From Polymorphospora lycopeni (GTDB taxonomy: Bacteria; Actinomycetota; Actinomycetes; Mycobacteriales; Micromonosporaceae), in assembly GCF_042237075.1 (NCBI RefSeq), contig NZ_JBCGDC010000024.1:14593-78592 (forward strand): a DNA stretch of 64,000 nt, in the 5' to 3' direction. Positions within the stretch are counted from its first letter, which is position 1. Each line of letters opens with the position of its first letter. The notes below the pieces were generated by a model. The model saw only the letters and a list, made by a program, of their open reading frames with translations. It was not told the DNA's origin and did not search any database. Shown piece by piece: positions 25,965-34,481 of this stretch. The position numbers and the translations under genes were made by a program.

Positions 25965-26543
25965 TCACGTCGGCACCGCCCGGTCGGCCCCGTACGGCAC
26001 CACGTCCAACCGGTCCAGCAGCACCAGGAACGCCTCGGCGTACGGGGAGTGCTCCGTCTCCTTGCGTACCCGGTCCCAGTCGATCTGCTCCCGCAGCGAG
26101 CGGGCCAGCGGCAGTCCCCGGGCGAAGTCGCAGTAGTGCTGGGAGAAGCTGAGCAGCTTGTGCACCATCAGCTGGGTCGCGGACAGGACCGGCATCTGGA
26201 TGGCGTCGACGGGGCGTACGACGGTGTCGGTGAACGTCTCGTCGGTGACCGGGGTTTCGATCGGCCGGTGGATCAGGTCCACCATCCGGCCTTCGTCGTA
26301 GACCTTGACGAGCCAGTCCTCCGGCGGACGCTCCGCGGTGAATCCGGCCTCGACGAGCGCCTCCAGGCAGCGCTCGACGTCCTGTTCCCGGATCAGGAAG
26401 TCGACGTCGTGGTCGCTGGAATGGCCCCCGTGGGCATACACCGCGAAGCTGCCACCGAGCGCGAACGGCACGTCGGACTGTTTCAGTACGGCGGCTACGC
26501 GTTTGAGGGTGTTGAGAAGGCCCTCGTCCACGCGGTGAGACAT
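25965..26543 (-). CDS. Nucleotidyltransferase-fold protein
   Basis: A 192-residue protein with the minimal nucleotidyltransferase signature: GGS at about residue 29 and DHDVDFLI about ten residues later (G-S...D-x-D), followed by VDLIHRPIETPV. It resembles AbiEii-like or related stand-alone nucleotidyltransferases, but no cognate antitoxin is adjacent, so a toxin role is not supported. GGGAGA lies a suitable distance before ATG 26543. Substrate unknown. It probably heads the small transcript with the BON and metallophosphoesterase genes. Confidence 0.8.
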   Translation of the reverse strand: MSHRVDEGLLNTLKRVAAVLKQSDVPFALGGSFAVYAHGGHSSDHDVDFLIREQDVERCLEALVEAGFTAERPPEDWLVKVYDEGRMVDLIHRPIETPVTDETFTDTVVRPVDAIQMPVLSATQLMVHKLLSFSQHYCDFARGLPLARSLREQIDWDRVRKETEHSPYAEAFLVLLDRLDVVPYGADRAVPT

Positions 26544-26702
26544 GGCGGTCTCCCGTGGGTAGGTGTCTGTTGAAGGTCTACCGGTACCCGACCGTCGGCC
26601 CGCTGACACCTGGGCAGGGGCTCAGGAGCGCATTCCCCGTACGGCCCGGGGCTAACCCGCCCGGCCCCGGACCGGCCCTTCCGGTCGGCGGTGACCAGCC
26701 GG

Positions 26703-27503
26703 TCACCGCCCGCCGTACCCGTCGTCGAGGTGACCGCGCAGCTTGACCAGGGCCCGGGCCAGCAGCCGCGAGACGTGCATCTGCGATACGCCGATCCGGT
26801 CGGCGATCTGCGACTGGGTGAGGTTGCCGTAGAACCGCATGGTGAGGATCTGCTGCTCGCGCAGGTCGAGGGAGGCCAGCGCCGGGCCCAGCGCGACCCG
26901 CAGCTCGGCGAGGGCGAGTTCGTCGTCCTCGCCGCCGAGCAGGTCGCCGAGCTCGGCGGCACCCTCGGTGTCGTTGGTCGGGGTGGACAGCGAGACGGTG
27001 TTGTAGGCGCGGGCCCCCTCCAGGCCCTCCAGCACCTCTTCCTCGGTGATGCCGAGGTGCCGGGCGAGGTCGGCCACGGTGGGCACCCGGCCGAGCCGCT
27101 GCGGCAGCGTCTCGGTGGCCTCCGAGATCACGATCCGCAGTTCCTGGATGCGGCGGGGCACCCGGACGTCCCAGGTGCGGTCCCGGAAGTGGCGTTTGAT
27201 CTCCCCGACGACGGTCGGGATCGCGAACCCGGCGAACTCCACCCCGCGCCCCGGATCGAACCGGTCCACCGCCTTGATCAGCCCGACCGTGGCGGTCTGG
27301 ACCAGGTCGTCGACGGGCTCGCCGCGGCCGGCGAACCGGCCGGCGAGGTGCTGGGCCAGCGGCAGCCACTGCTCGATGGCCTCGGCCCGCAGACGGGGGC
27401 GGAGCGGATCGTCGGGCGCGAGTGCGTGCAGTTCGCCGAGGAGCGCCGAGGCTCGTTCGTCGAATTCGCGTTCGGCTGTGGTGCGGACATGTGTGCTGCC
27501 CAC
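26703..27503 (-). CDS. SigB/SigF/SigG family RNA polymerase sigma factor
   Basis: A 266-residue group 3 sigma factor. Region 2 includes LVQTATVGLIKAVDRFDPGR and FAGFAIPTVVGEIKRHFRD followed by WDVRVPRRIQEL; region 3 is VADLARHLGITEEEVLEGL; region 4 holds FYGNLTQSQIADRIGVSQMH and VSRLLARALVKLR. These are SigF/SigB-type marks. Family knowledge: such factors are held by anti-sigma kinases of the RsbW type, which are not encoded next to it. GTG 27503 has GGGGAGG seven bases upstream. The target stress regulon is unknown. Confidence 0.93.
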   Translation of the reverse strand: MGSTHVRTTAEREFDERASALLGELHALAPDDPLRPRLRAEAIEQWLPLAQHLAGRFAGRGEPVDDLVQTATVGLIKAVDRFDPGRGVEFAGFAIPTVVGEIKRHFRDRTWDVRVPRRIQELRIVISEATETLPQRLGRVPTVADLARHLGITEEEVLEGLEGARAYNTVSLSTPTNDTEGAAELGDLLGGEDDELALAELRVALGPALASLDLREQQILTMRFYGNLTQSQIADRIGVSQMHVSRLLARALVKLRGHLDDGYGGR

Positions 27504-27643
27504 TGGAGGCCTCCCCTGCGCCAGATTGCACCCATCTTAAGACGATAAATTGGTGAATACCGGCAAAAGTACCGTGTCTTTGCCCTGCACAATCGCTTTT
27601 CGTCCCGACGTCCGCGTGCGTCCGCCCGGTACCGTTGCGGACT

Positions 27644-28399
27644 GTGGCCCCGGTACGAGAGCACCACAGCACGAGTGGGAACGACGCGGGCACCACCCGC
27701 AGGCCGCGCGCGATCGCGTTGGTCGGCATCGATGGTTCGGGCAAGACGACCCAGGCGCACCAACTCGCCGCGCTGCTGACCGCGCACGGGGTGCCGGCGA
27801 CCTACTGGCAGAACGCCGGCGGCCGGCGCTGGCTCGGCCGGATCGCCCGCCGGGTCGGCCGGCGCGACCCGCAGCACCTCCTCGGCCGCACCGGCCTGCT
27901 GTTCGTCGAGTCCGTGCTGCGCTGGCTCGCCATCGCCCGCGCCCTGCTGCGCTCCACGCTGCGCCGCCGGGTGGCCGTCATGGACCGCTACGCCGTCTGC
28001 CAGTACGCCAGCATCCGGGCCCACGGCGGGCACCGGTCGGAGGCGCTGGCCCGGGCGTTCTACCGGATCTTCCCGCCCCCGGACGTCACGTTCCTGCTCG
28101 AGGTCGACCCGGCCGAGGCATACCGGCGGATCGAGACGCGCGGCACCGACCACGAGACCATGGAGTTCCTGTCCGCCTCGGTCGCCGCCTACCGGTCGCT
28201 GCCGGAGCATCCGAGCTTCGTGGTCATCGACGCCAACGGCACGCCGGCCGAGGTCACCGCGGCGATCGTCGACCACCTCCTGGAGCGGTACCGGCCGCGT
28301 CCGGAACCGGGTGCGGCCGGAACCGTCGAAGAGGTGCCGCCGGCCGGCCCGGCGGCGCCCGGACCGGGCCTGGCCCGGATCGCTACGCGCTCGGCGTAA
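27644..28399 (+). CDS. Thymidylate kinase-like P-loop kinase
   Basis: About 251 residues with the P-loop ALVGIDGSGKTTQAHQLAAL, the DRY motif in VAVMDRYAVCQYASI, and a lid-like RRIETRGTDHETMEF. This places it among dTMP-kinase-related P-loop kinases, but sequence between motifs departs from Tmk and the C-terminus has a proline-rich tail, so the substrate may not be dTMP. Two starts are possible: GTG 27644 or TTG 27635. It is divergent from the sigma factor gene and 62 bases upstream of an epimerase gene. Confidence 0.8.
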   Translation: MAPVREHHSTSGNDAGTTRRPRAIALVGIDGSGKTTQAHQLAALLTAHGVPATYWQNAGGRRWLGRIARRVGRRDPQHLLGRTGLLFVESVLRWLAIARALLRSTLRRRVAVMDRYAVCQYASIRAHGGHRSEALARAFYRIFPPPDVTFLLEVDPAEAYRRIETRGTDHETMEFLSASVAAYRSLPEHPSFVVIDANGTPAEVTAAIVDHLLERYRPRPEPGAAGTVEEVPPAGPAAPGPGLARIATRSA

Positions 28400-28461
28400 C
28401 CGTTCCGCCGAGGGTGAACGGAACTGTCGCCGGCCCGCGGTCGCGGGCGAGGATCGCCCGC

Positions 28462-29472
28462 ATGCGACTTCTCATCCTCGGTGGCACCGTCTTCCTCGGC
28501 CGCGCGATCGCCCGGCACGCCCGCGACGCCGGCCACGACGTCACCGCCGCCGCCCGCGGCGTGACCGGCACGCCCGTGGACGGGGTCCGGTTCGTCCGGG
28601 TCGACCGCGACGACCCGGACGGCCTTGCGGACCTGGACGGGACGTACGACGCCGTCGTCGACGTGTCCCGCCGGCCCAGCCACGTCCGTCATGCGGTGGC
28701 GGCGCTCGGCGACCGGATCGGGCACTGGTCGTTCGTCTCGACCGGATCGGTCTACGCCGACGCCGTGACGCCGGGGCAGCGCGCGGCGACCGCGCCGCTG
28801 GTCGATCCCGCGCCCGCCGACGTTGACGACCCGTCCGGCGACCGGATGGAGTGGTACGGCCCCTGCAAGGTCACCTGCGAGTCGATCCTGCGCGACGGGG
28901 TCGGCGCCGACCGTGCGTTCATCTGCCGGGCCGGGCTGATCGTCGGCGCGGAGGACATCAGCGACCGGTTCCCGTACTGGGTCCGGCGGCTGGCCACCGG
29001 TGGCGAGGTGCTCGCTCCCGGCACCCCCGACGAGCCGGTCCAGTTCGTCGACGTGGCCGATCTGGCGGCCTGGCTGGTCCGCGCGGCGGAGACCGGGCTC
29101 GCCGGCACGTACGACGGTGTCGGGCCGGCGCTGCCGAGAGGCCGGTTCCTCGCCGAGGTGGCCGCCGGGCTGGGGCGGCCCGATCCGGAGCTGACCTGGG
29201 TCGACCAGGAGTTCCTGGCGAAACACGACGTACGCCCCTGGTCCGGCGAGCGGTCCCTGCCGCTGTGGCTGCCGCTGCCGGAGTACGGCGGTTTCATGTC
29301 CCGCGACGTCTCCGAGTCGCTGGCCGCCGGGCTGGCGCCCCGTCCGCTGGCCGAGACGGTGCGCGACACCCGGCAATGGATGACCGATCATCCGGATGCC
29401 GTCAAGGCGGGCGGTCTGGCCCCCGGCGAGGAGACGAAGGTCCTGCGGGAATGGCACGGACGGTTGGCGTGA
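28462..29472 (+). CDS. NAD-dependent epimerase/dehydratase family protein
   Basis: A 336-residue extended short-chain dehydrogenase. The cofactor site GGTVFLGRAIARHA is at the N-terminus, followed by SFVSTGSVYAD (catalytic serine/threonine region) and the YxxxK motif in WYGPCKVTCE. PEYGGFMSRDVSESLAAGL near the end is typical of the actinobacterial reductase group near the isoflavone-reductase-like members. Substrate is unknown. It is preceded by a short gap after the kinase-like gene and may be co-transcribed. Confidence 0.87.
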   Translation: MRLLILGGTVFLGRAIARHARDAGHDVTAAARGVTGTPVDGVRFVRVDRDDPDGLADLDGTYDAVVDVSRRPSHVRHAVAALGDRIGHWSFVSTGSVYADAVTPGQRAATAPLVDPAPADVDDPSGDRMEWYGPCKVTCESILRDGVGADRAFICRAGLIVGAEDISDRFPYWVRRLATGGEVLAPGTPDEPVQFVDVADLAAWLVRAAETGLAGTYDGVGPALPRGRFLAEVAAGLGRPDPELTWVDQEFLAKHDVRPWSGERSLPLWLPLPEYGGFMSRDVSESLAAGLAPRPLAETVRDTRQWMTDHPDAVKAGGLAPGEETKVLREWHGRLA

Positions 29473-29545
29473 CCGCACCCCGGCGCCGGCCGGGTGGGCG
29501 TACTTTCGCAGGTGCCGACAGTCACGGTTGACTCTCCGGCATTTG

Positions 29546-29560
29546 TGAAAGTAAGTTTCA
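29546..29560. promoter_or_regulatory. Palindrome at the RpiR gene start (candidate autoregulatory operator)
   Basis: TGAAA-GTAAG-TTTCA is a perfect inverted repeat ending four bases before the GTG start, where a ribosome site would normally be. TTGACT (29528-29533) and TAAGTT (29552-29557) could be -35 and -10 boxes, making the transcript leaderless and the palindrome a direct block. Confidence 0.6.
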
Positions 29561-29563
29561 TCC

Positions 29564-30526
29564 GTGGCGAAGACTGCGAAGGTTTCTGCGACCGGTGGGG
29601 CGCGCGGTTCGACGGCCTCGGAGACGCGAGCTTCCGCGGCCCACGACACCGGTGGGCTGATCGTCCACATCAGCGGCCTGCTGCCGTCACTGTCCCCAGC
29701 CGAGCAGCGGGTCGCCCGCCTCGTGGTCGCCGACCCCGCCGACGCGGCCCGTCGTACGATCACCGACCTGGCCACGGCCGCCGAGACCTCCGAGGCGACC
29801 GTGATCCGCTTCTGCCGCTCGGTCGGCATGGAGGGCTACCCGCAGTTGCGGATCCGGCTCGCCGCCGAGGCGGCCCGCCGGATCGAGCCCCCGGACGCCC
29901 GCGTCGTCGGCGGCGACATCCCGCCCGGCGCCGACCTCGCCCAGATCATCGCCACGATCGCCTTCAACGACGCCCGGGCCGTCGAGGAGACCGCCGAGCA
30001 ACTCGACGCCGAGGTCTGTGAACGGGTGGTCGACGCGATCAACAACGCCGAGCGGGTCGAGATCTACGGGGCCGGCGCGAGCGGCTTCGTCGCCTCCGAC
30101 TTCCAGCAGAAGTTGCACCGCATCGGCCGGACCGCCTTCCACTTCCCCGACGTGCACGCCGCCCTGACGTCGTCGGCCCTGCTCAGCCGGGGTGACGTCG
30201 CGATCGGCATCTCGCACACCGGCACCACCTCCGACGTGATCGAGGTGCTGGAGCAGGCCCGGGCCCGGGGCGCGACGACCGTGGCGATCACCAACTTCCC
30301 CCGTTCGCCGATCACCGAGGTCGCCGACTTCGTGCTGACCACGGCCGCCCGGGAAACCACCTACCGGTCCGGCGCGATGGCCAGCCGGCTGGCGCAACTG
30401 ACGATCGTCGACTGCCTCTTCGTCGGGGTGGCGGCGCGTAACCGGGCGCGGGCGAGAAAGGCACTGGAGGTGACCGCCGAAGCCGTGCAGGCACACCGGC
30501 TCGGCGGCCACCGGAGGAAGGCATGA
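29564..30526 (+). CDS. MurR/RpiR family transcriptional regulator
   Basis: A 320-residue protein with an N-terminal RpiR helix-turn-helix (TITDLATAAETSEATVIRFC) and a C-terminal SIS sugar-phosphate-binding domain (VEIYGAGASGFVASDFQQKL, GISHTGTTSDVIEVLEQAR). About 35 residues of low-complexity sequence precede the DNA-binding part. It is followed 115 bases on by murQ, so it most likely senses N-acetylmuramate 6-phosphate and controls that gene and itself (inference from gene order). The GTG start lacks a ribosome site because a palindrome fills that position. Confidence 0.93.
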   Translation: MAKTAKVSATGGARGSTASETRASAAHDTGGLIVHISGLLPSLSPAEQRVARLVVADPADAARRTITDLATAAETSEATVIRFCRSVGMEGYPQLRIRLAAEAARRIEPPDARVVGGDIPPGADLAQIIATIAFNDARAVEETAEQLDAEVCERVVDAINNAERVEIYGAGASGFVASDFQQKLHRIGRTAFHFPDVHAALTSSALLSRGDVAIGISHTGTTSDVIEVLEQARARGATTVAITNFPRSPITEVADFVLTTAARETTYRSGAMASRLAQLTIVDCLFVGVAARNRARARKALEVTAEAVQAHRLGGHRRKA

Positions 30527-30641
30527 CCCGGTCCGCACGGGCCGGTCACGGTGCCGGCCGCGGCACGGCCGGCGGGATCGGAGTCACCGTACGGCGCGGC
30601 GGACGGCCCGCCGTGCACCGGCAGCGCAGGCGGGGGATGGC

Positions 30642-31643
30642 ATGACGGCGGAACCGACCAGGCTCGATCCCATTCCCGCGCCCGGCCCGGCGCCGGCCGG
30701 CACCGAGCTCGGTGCCGCCGGTGGTGCCGAGCGGCCCCGGGCGGCCGTACGGGTCGCCGCCCCGACCGAGCGGTCCAACCCGACCAGCGTGGACCTCGAC
30801 CTGATGTCGACCCGCGAGGTCCTGCGCGTGATCAACGAGGCGGACAGCCGGGTGCCGGTCGCCGTGGCGGCCGTCCACGACGAGGTCGTCACCGCTGTCG
30901 AACTCGCCGTGACCGCGCTGCGGGCCGGGCACCGGGTGCACTACTTCGGCGCGGGCACCTCCGGCCGGCTCGGCGTGCTCGACGCCGCCGAGCTGTCGCC
31001 GACCTTCAATTCGCCGGACCACTGGTTCCGGGCCCACCTGGCCGGCGGCCCGGACGCGATGTGGCGGCCGGTGGAGGACGCCGAGGACGACGCCCCGGCC
31101 GGACACGCCGAGGCGCAGTCGGCCGTACGCGGCGGCGACCTGGTCGTCGGGCTCGCGGCGAGCGGCCGTACGCCGTACGTGCTGGGGGCGCTGCGGGCCG
31201 CCCGGGCACTCGGCGCGTCGACGGTACTGCTGTGCGCGAACCCCGGCGCCCCGGCCGCCGGTGAGGTCGACGTCTTCATCGGGATCGACACCGGACCGGA
31301 GGTCGTCACCGGCTCTACCCGGATGAAGGCCGCCACCGCCCAGAAACTGGTGCTCAACGCGTTCTCGACCGCCGTCATGGTGCGGCTCGGCCGGGTCTAC
31401 TCCAACCTGATGATCGACATGGTGGCCACCAACGCCAAGCTCCGGGGCCGGATGATCTCCATCCTGATCGAGGCGACCGGCTGCACCGAGGACGTGGCGG
31501 AGCAGGCCCTCACCGAGGCCGACGGGGACCTGAAGGCCGCCCTGGTGTCGCTGGTGTCCGGCGCCGGCGTCGAGGATGCCCGGGCCGCCCTGGCCCGCTC
31601 CGCGCACCGGGTACGCGACGCCCTCGCCCTGCTCGCCTCCTGA
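30642..31643 (+). CDS. murQ: N-acetylmuramic acid 6-phosphate etherase
   Basis: A 333-residue SIS enzyme that cleaves the lactyl ether of MurNAc-6-phosphate to give GlcNAc-6-phosphate and D-lactate. The signature HYFGAGTSGRLGVLDAAELS, GLAASGRTPYVLGAL, GPEVVTGSTRMKAATAQKL and the C-terminal UBA-like part (AEQALTEADGDLKAALVSL) are clear. A 45-residue proline/alanine-rich N-terminal extension precedes the usual start; translation might begin further in. Context with the RpiR regulator supports cell-wall amino sugar recycling. Confidence 0.96.
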   Translation: MTAEPTRLDPIPAPGPAPAGTELGAAGGAERPRAAVRVAAPTERSNPTSVDLDLMSTREVLRVINEADSRVPVAVAAVHDEVVTAVELAVTALRAGHRVHYFGAGTSGRLGVLDAAELSPTFNSPDHWFRAHLAGGPDAMWRPVEDAEDDAPAGHAEAQSAVRGGDLVVGLAASGRTPYVLGALRAARALGASTVLLCANPGAPAAGEVDVFIGIDTGPEVVTGSTRMKAATAQKLVLNAFSTAVMVRLGRVYSNLMIDMVATNAKLRGRMISILIEATGCTEDVAEQALTEADGDLKAALVSLVSGAGVEDARAALARSAHRVRDALALLAS

Positions 31644-32120
31644 CCGATTCCCGACTGATTTCGGTCTGATTTCCGCCCCGGACGGCGTCCTGTCCGGCGC
31701 ATGTCAACCCGCTGTTCTCTGCCGTCTGCGACGTTCGTCACGGCGGGAAGCGATGATCCTGCCCGATTGTTCCTTCCATGGCGGGGTACTCCAAAAGCGT
31801 GGTGAACCGGAAGCGGTAATCGAACGTGTAGCTGAGGTGACGAGGATCGCAGCCCTCCCGGTGACCAGGGTCGCTGCGCCGGCCAGTCGGTCGGTGTTGT
31901 CGTTGACCGGGGTCGCGAAGGTGGATCGCCATGCATGCGGAAGTGCCCGGCTCCGAATCGCCCTGAACGGCGACGCTGACAGCAAACGTCAATCGCGCTC
32001 TCAGCAAATCTTCAGGCGTTCGTGACACTTTCCAATGACGAGACGGAATCGCCGACACGTCTCATCTGTTGTGTAGGTGTCAGGACGACAGGGCACAGCA
32101 GAGGTTACGGGGGAGGGCTG
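31644..32120. other. Noncoding stretch between murQ and the sigma factor gene
   Basis: This 477-base region is somewhat lower in GC than its surroundings. Open frames exist but have non-coding composition. It probably carries the promoter and leader of the sigma factor gene; I see no hairpin or repeat strong enough to name. Confidence 0.5.
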
Positions 32121-33122
32121 ATGAACGTGGAGACCAGAGGCAAGAGGGCAATCGGGGCAGACGAGGGGACCGTGGGCAACGTGGAGAAGAAGATGGTCAT
32201 GCGGACCGACGAGGTTGCCGAAGAACGCGACCTGGTCGGCGTCTACCTGCACGAGATCTCCCGGACGCCGCTGCTCGACGCGGCCACCGAGGTCAACCTC
32301 TCCAAGTCGATCGAGGCCGGCCTCTACGCGGAGCACCTGCTCGAGACCGACCGGGTGCCGGACGGGGTCGACCGCGAGGAACTGGAGCGGCTCGTCGCCG
32401 ACGGCGAGCGCGCCAAGGACCTGTTCATCCGGGCCAACCTCCGGCTGGTCGTGTCGATCGCCCGGCGCTACGTGCGGTCCGGCATGCCGATGCTCGACCT
32501 CATCCAGGAAGGCAACACCGGCCTGGTCCGCGCCGTCGAGAAGTTCGACTACGAGCGCGGCTTCAAGTTCTCCACCTACGCGACGTGGTGGATCCGCCAG
32601 GCGATCAGCCGGGCCATCGCCCAGCAGGAGCGCACCGTCCGCCTGCCGGTGCACCTGGTCGAGGACGTCAACCGGATGCGTAACGTCGCCCGGCAGCTCA
32701 CCCGTGAGCTGGGATCCGACCCGGAGCCGGAGCAGATCGCGGCGGCGCTCGGCGTTCCGGTCGAGCGGGTCCACGAACTCGTCCGCTGGTCGCAGGACAC
32801 CGTCTCGCTGGACACCCCGGTCGGTGACGACGGCGACACCAACCTCGGCGACCTGGTCGCCGACAGCGACGCCCCGTCGCCCGAGGAGGTCGTGCTGACC
32901 GCCCTGGAGCGCCAGCGCATCGAGGGCCTGCTCAACCACCTCGACGACCGGTCGGCCGGCATCATGCGGGCCAGGTACGGCCTGGAGGACGGCCGCGAGC
33001 ACTCGCTCACCGAGGTGGCGTCGCGGTTCTCGCTCTCCCGGGAGCGGATCCGCCAGCTGGAGATCCAGGCGCTCGGCCGCCTGCGCGAGCTGGCCCGGGC
33101 CGAGGGCCTGCAAGCGGCGTAA
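32121..33122 (+). CDS. Group 2 sigma-70 factor (HrdB/SigB-like)
   Basis: A 333-residue sigma factor close to principal sigma in regions 1.2-4.2: DLVGVYLHEISRTPLLDAAT, NLRLVVSIARRYVRSGMPML, DLIQEGNTGLVRAVEKFDYE, FSTYATWWIRQAISRAI, and in region 4 HSLTEVASRFSLSRERIRQL. The long acidic region 1.1 of the essential factor is missing, so this is a non-essential paralogue recognising similar promoters. ATG 32121 has the G-rich ribosome site GGGGGAGGG. Nothing adjacent points to a specific regulon. Confidence 0.95.
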   Translation: MNVETRGKRAIGADEGTVGNVEKKMVMRTDEVAEERDLVGVYLHEISRTPLLDAATEVNLSKSIEAGLYAEHLLETDRVPDGVDREELERLVADGERAKDLFIRANLRLVVSIARRYVRSGMPMLDLIQEGNTGLVRAVEKFDYERGFKFSTYATWWIRQAISRAIAQQERTVRLPVHLVEDVNRMRNVARQLTRELGSDPEPEQIAAALGVPVERVHELVRWSQDTVSLDTPVGDDGDTNLGDLVADSDAPSPEEVVLTALERQRIEGLLNHLDDRSAGIMRARYGLEDGREHSLTEVASRFSLSRERIRQLEIQALGRLRELARAEGLQAA

Positions 33123-33199
33123 CAGATCCGGCCACCCCGTACGGTCAAGCGGCCCGGGCACCCCCCGGGGGGTGGCGGCCGCGGAGGGCGGTGAAACCC

Positions 33200-33334
33200 A
33201 CCCCCCCCGGGGGGGGGGGCGCCGGGGGGGGGGGGGCCCCCCCCCCCCGCCGGGGGGGGGGGGGGCCCCCCCCCCCCCGGCGCCCCCCCCCCCGGGGGGG
33301 GGGGGGGCGCCCCCCCCGGGGGGGGGGCCGGCCC
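33200..33334. other. C/G-only homopolymer tract, probable sequence error
   Basis: The stretch has runs of up to about 15 identical C or G residues in alternation and almost no A or T. It lies between convergent genes where a stable hairpin would be expected, which suggests failed sequencing or assembly. Length and content should not be trusted. Confidence 0.75.
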
Positions 33335-33345
33335 GCTTCGTGCGT

Positions 33346-34305
33346 TCAGCCCACCGCCGCCGGGGCGGGGTCGGGCAGCCAGCCCAGCCCGACCCGGGCC
33401 AGGTACGCCCACCAGCCGGTGTGGCGTCCGTAGCGGCCCCGGATCTCGGCGGCCGACGGCGGCGGATCACCGTAGACCGCCCGGGCGACCAGCTCGAACT
33501 GGGCCATCTCCAGCGGTGCGTCGTCGGGCCGGCCGAGCACCCGCAGCAGCAGCGAATGAGCGGTGAACGGGCCGACGCCCGCGACGCCGAGCAGGGCCGC
33601 GCGGACCTCGTCGTAGGGGGCGGTGTGCAGCCACTCCTCGTCGAGGGCGGCGATCCCCTCGACGACGCCCCGCAGGCGCTCGGTGCGCTGCCGGTGGCCG
33701 GTGTAGCCGGTCAGCTCGTCGTCGGTCAGCCGGGCGATGGTCGCCAGCGAAGGGAACGCGGTGTAGGCGGTGCCGTCGAGCCGGACGGTCGTGCCCAGGT
33801 CGGCCATCAGGCGCCGTTTGCGGGCCGCGGCGAACCACTGCGTGCTGCGCTGGGTGAGCGTGAAGTAGACCGCGCCCTCGGCGAGTGACGCGAACCGGAC
33901 CTGGTGCAGGCCGCGAAGCACCGGCAGCAGCGGGGCCATGGCCGGGTCGGTGTCGGCGGCGGCCAGCAGCGGCGCCGGATCGTCCGCCAGGCTGAACCAG
34001 CGGGCGACCAGCCGCTCGACGGCGCACAGGTCGGCCGGCGCCAGCGGGATGTCGGCGAAGACGGTCAGGGTGACACCGGGCGGGCCGGCGGCCGCGGCGA
34101 CCTCGACCACGACCGCCCGGTCGGGACGGCCGGCGGGAGCGGGGAGCAGCAACGCCTTGCGGACCGCGTCGTCGGTGCGGCGATGGTCGCCGGCGCCCGG
34201 GCCGAAGCCGTCGAGGGCACGCAGGCTCAGGTCGAACGAGAACGGGGGCAGAGCAGGCAGAACGGTCCGATGGACCGCAGGGAGGTCTGTCATGCCGGCC
34301 AGCAT
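33346..34305 (-). CDS. AlkA/HhH-GPD-like DNA glycosylase family protein with a missing catalytic aspartate
   Basis: A 319-residue protein related to 3-methyladenine DNA glycosylase II. The helix-hairpin-helix LLGVAGVGPFTAHSLLLRVL is clear, and the N-terminal TBP-like part and TQRSTQWFAAARKRRLMADL fit the family. In E. coli AlkA the catalytic Asp238 is 20 residues after Trp218; at that distance this protein has methionine, preceded by glutamate (APLEM). So it may be inactive, use the glutamate, or do something else. ATG 34305 has an AGGA ribosome site; MTDLPAVHR at 34293 is an alternative. Adjacent homopolymer tract could affect only the 3' non-coding side. Confidence 0.75.
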   Translation of the reverse strand: MLAGMTDLPAVHRTVLPALPPFSFDLSLRALDGFGPGAGDHRRTDDAVRKALLLPAPAGRPDRAVVVEVAAAAGPPGVTLTVFADIPLAPADLCAVERLVARWFSLADDPAPLLAAADTDPAMAPLLPVLRGLHQVRFASLAEGAVYFTLTQRSTQWFAAARKRRLMADLGTTVRLDGTAYTAFPSLATIARLTDDELTGYTGHRQRTERLRGVVEGIAALDEEWLHTAPYDEVRAALLGVAGVGPFTAHSLLLRVLGRPDDAPLEMAQFELVARAVYGDPPPSAAEIRGRYGRHTGWWAYLARVGLGWLPDPAPAAVG

Positions 34306-34331
34306 GGGGCGGTCCTACGACAATCGCCGTT

Positions 34332-34397
34332 CAAGATCGCCGTTTCGGCGCCGAATGTGCACTCGACTGCGTTATCGGCGCCGAAACGGCGATCTTG
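34332..34397. repeat. Long intergenic palindrome, GATCTT family, copy 1
   Basis: Perfect 23-base arms (34332-34354, 34375-34397) with a 20-base loop. The arms end in AAGATCGC/GCGATCTT, shared with the palindrome at 61473-61538. It lies upstream of the AlkA-like gene and downstream of the NlpC/P60 gene. Confidence 0.85.
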
Positions 34398-34481
34398 CGG
34401 TGTTCGCGATCCGGCCACCGGACCGCCCGACGGTCCCCGCGTGCGACTGGCACGGCGGGGCCGCCGGGCGGCAGGAGTGGT

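Noticed and set aside
25965..26543. AbiEii-type toxin
   Set aside because: No AbiEi-like antitoxin gene adjacent; neighbours are housekeeping-type.
31576..32025. Open frame upstream of the sigma factor gene
   Set aside because: It overlaps murQ in another frame and shows no coding style; treated as leader DNA.
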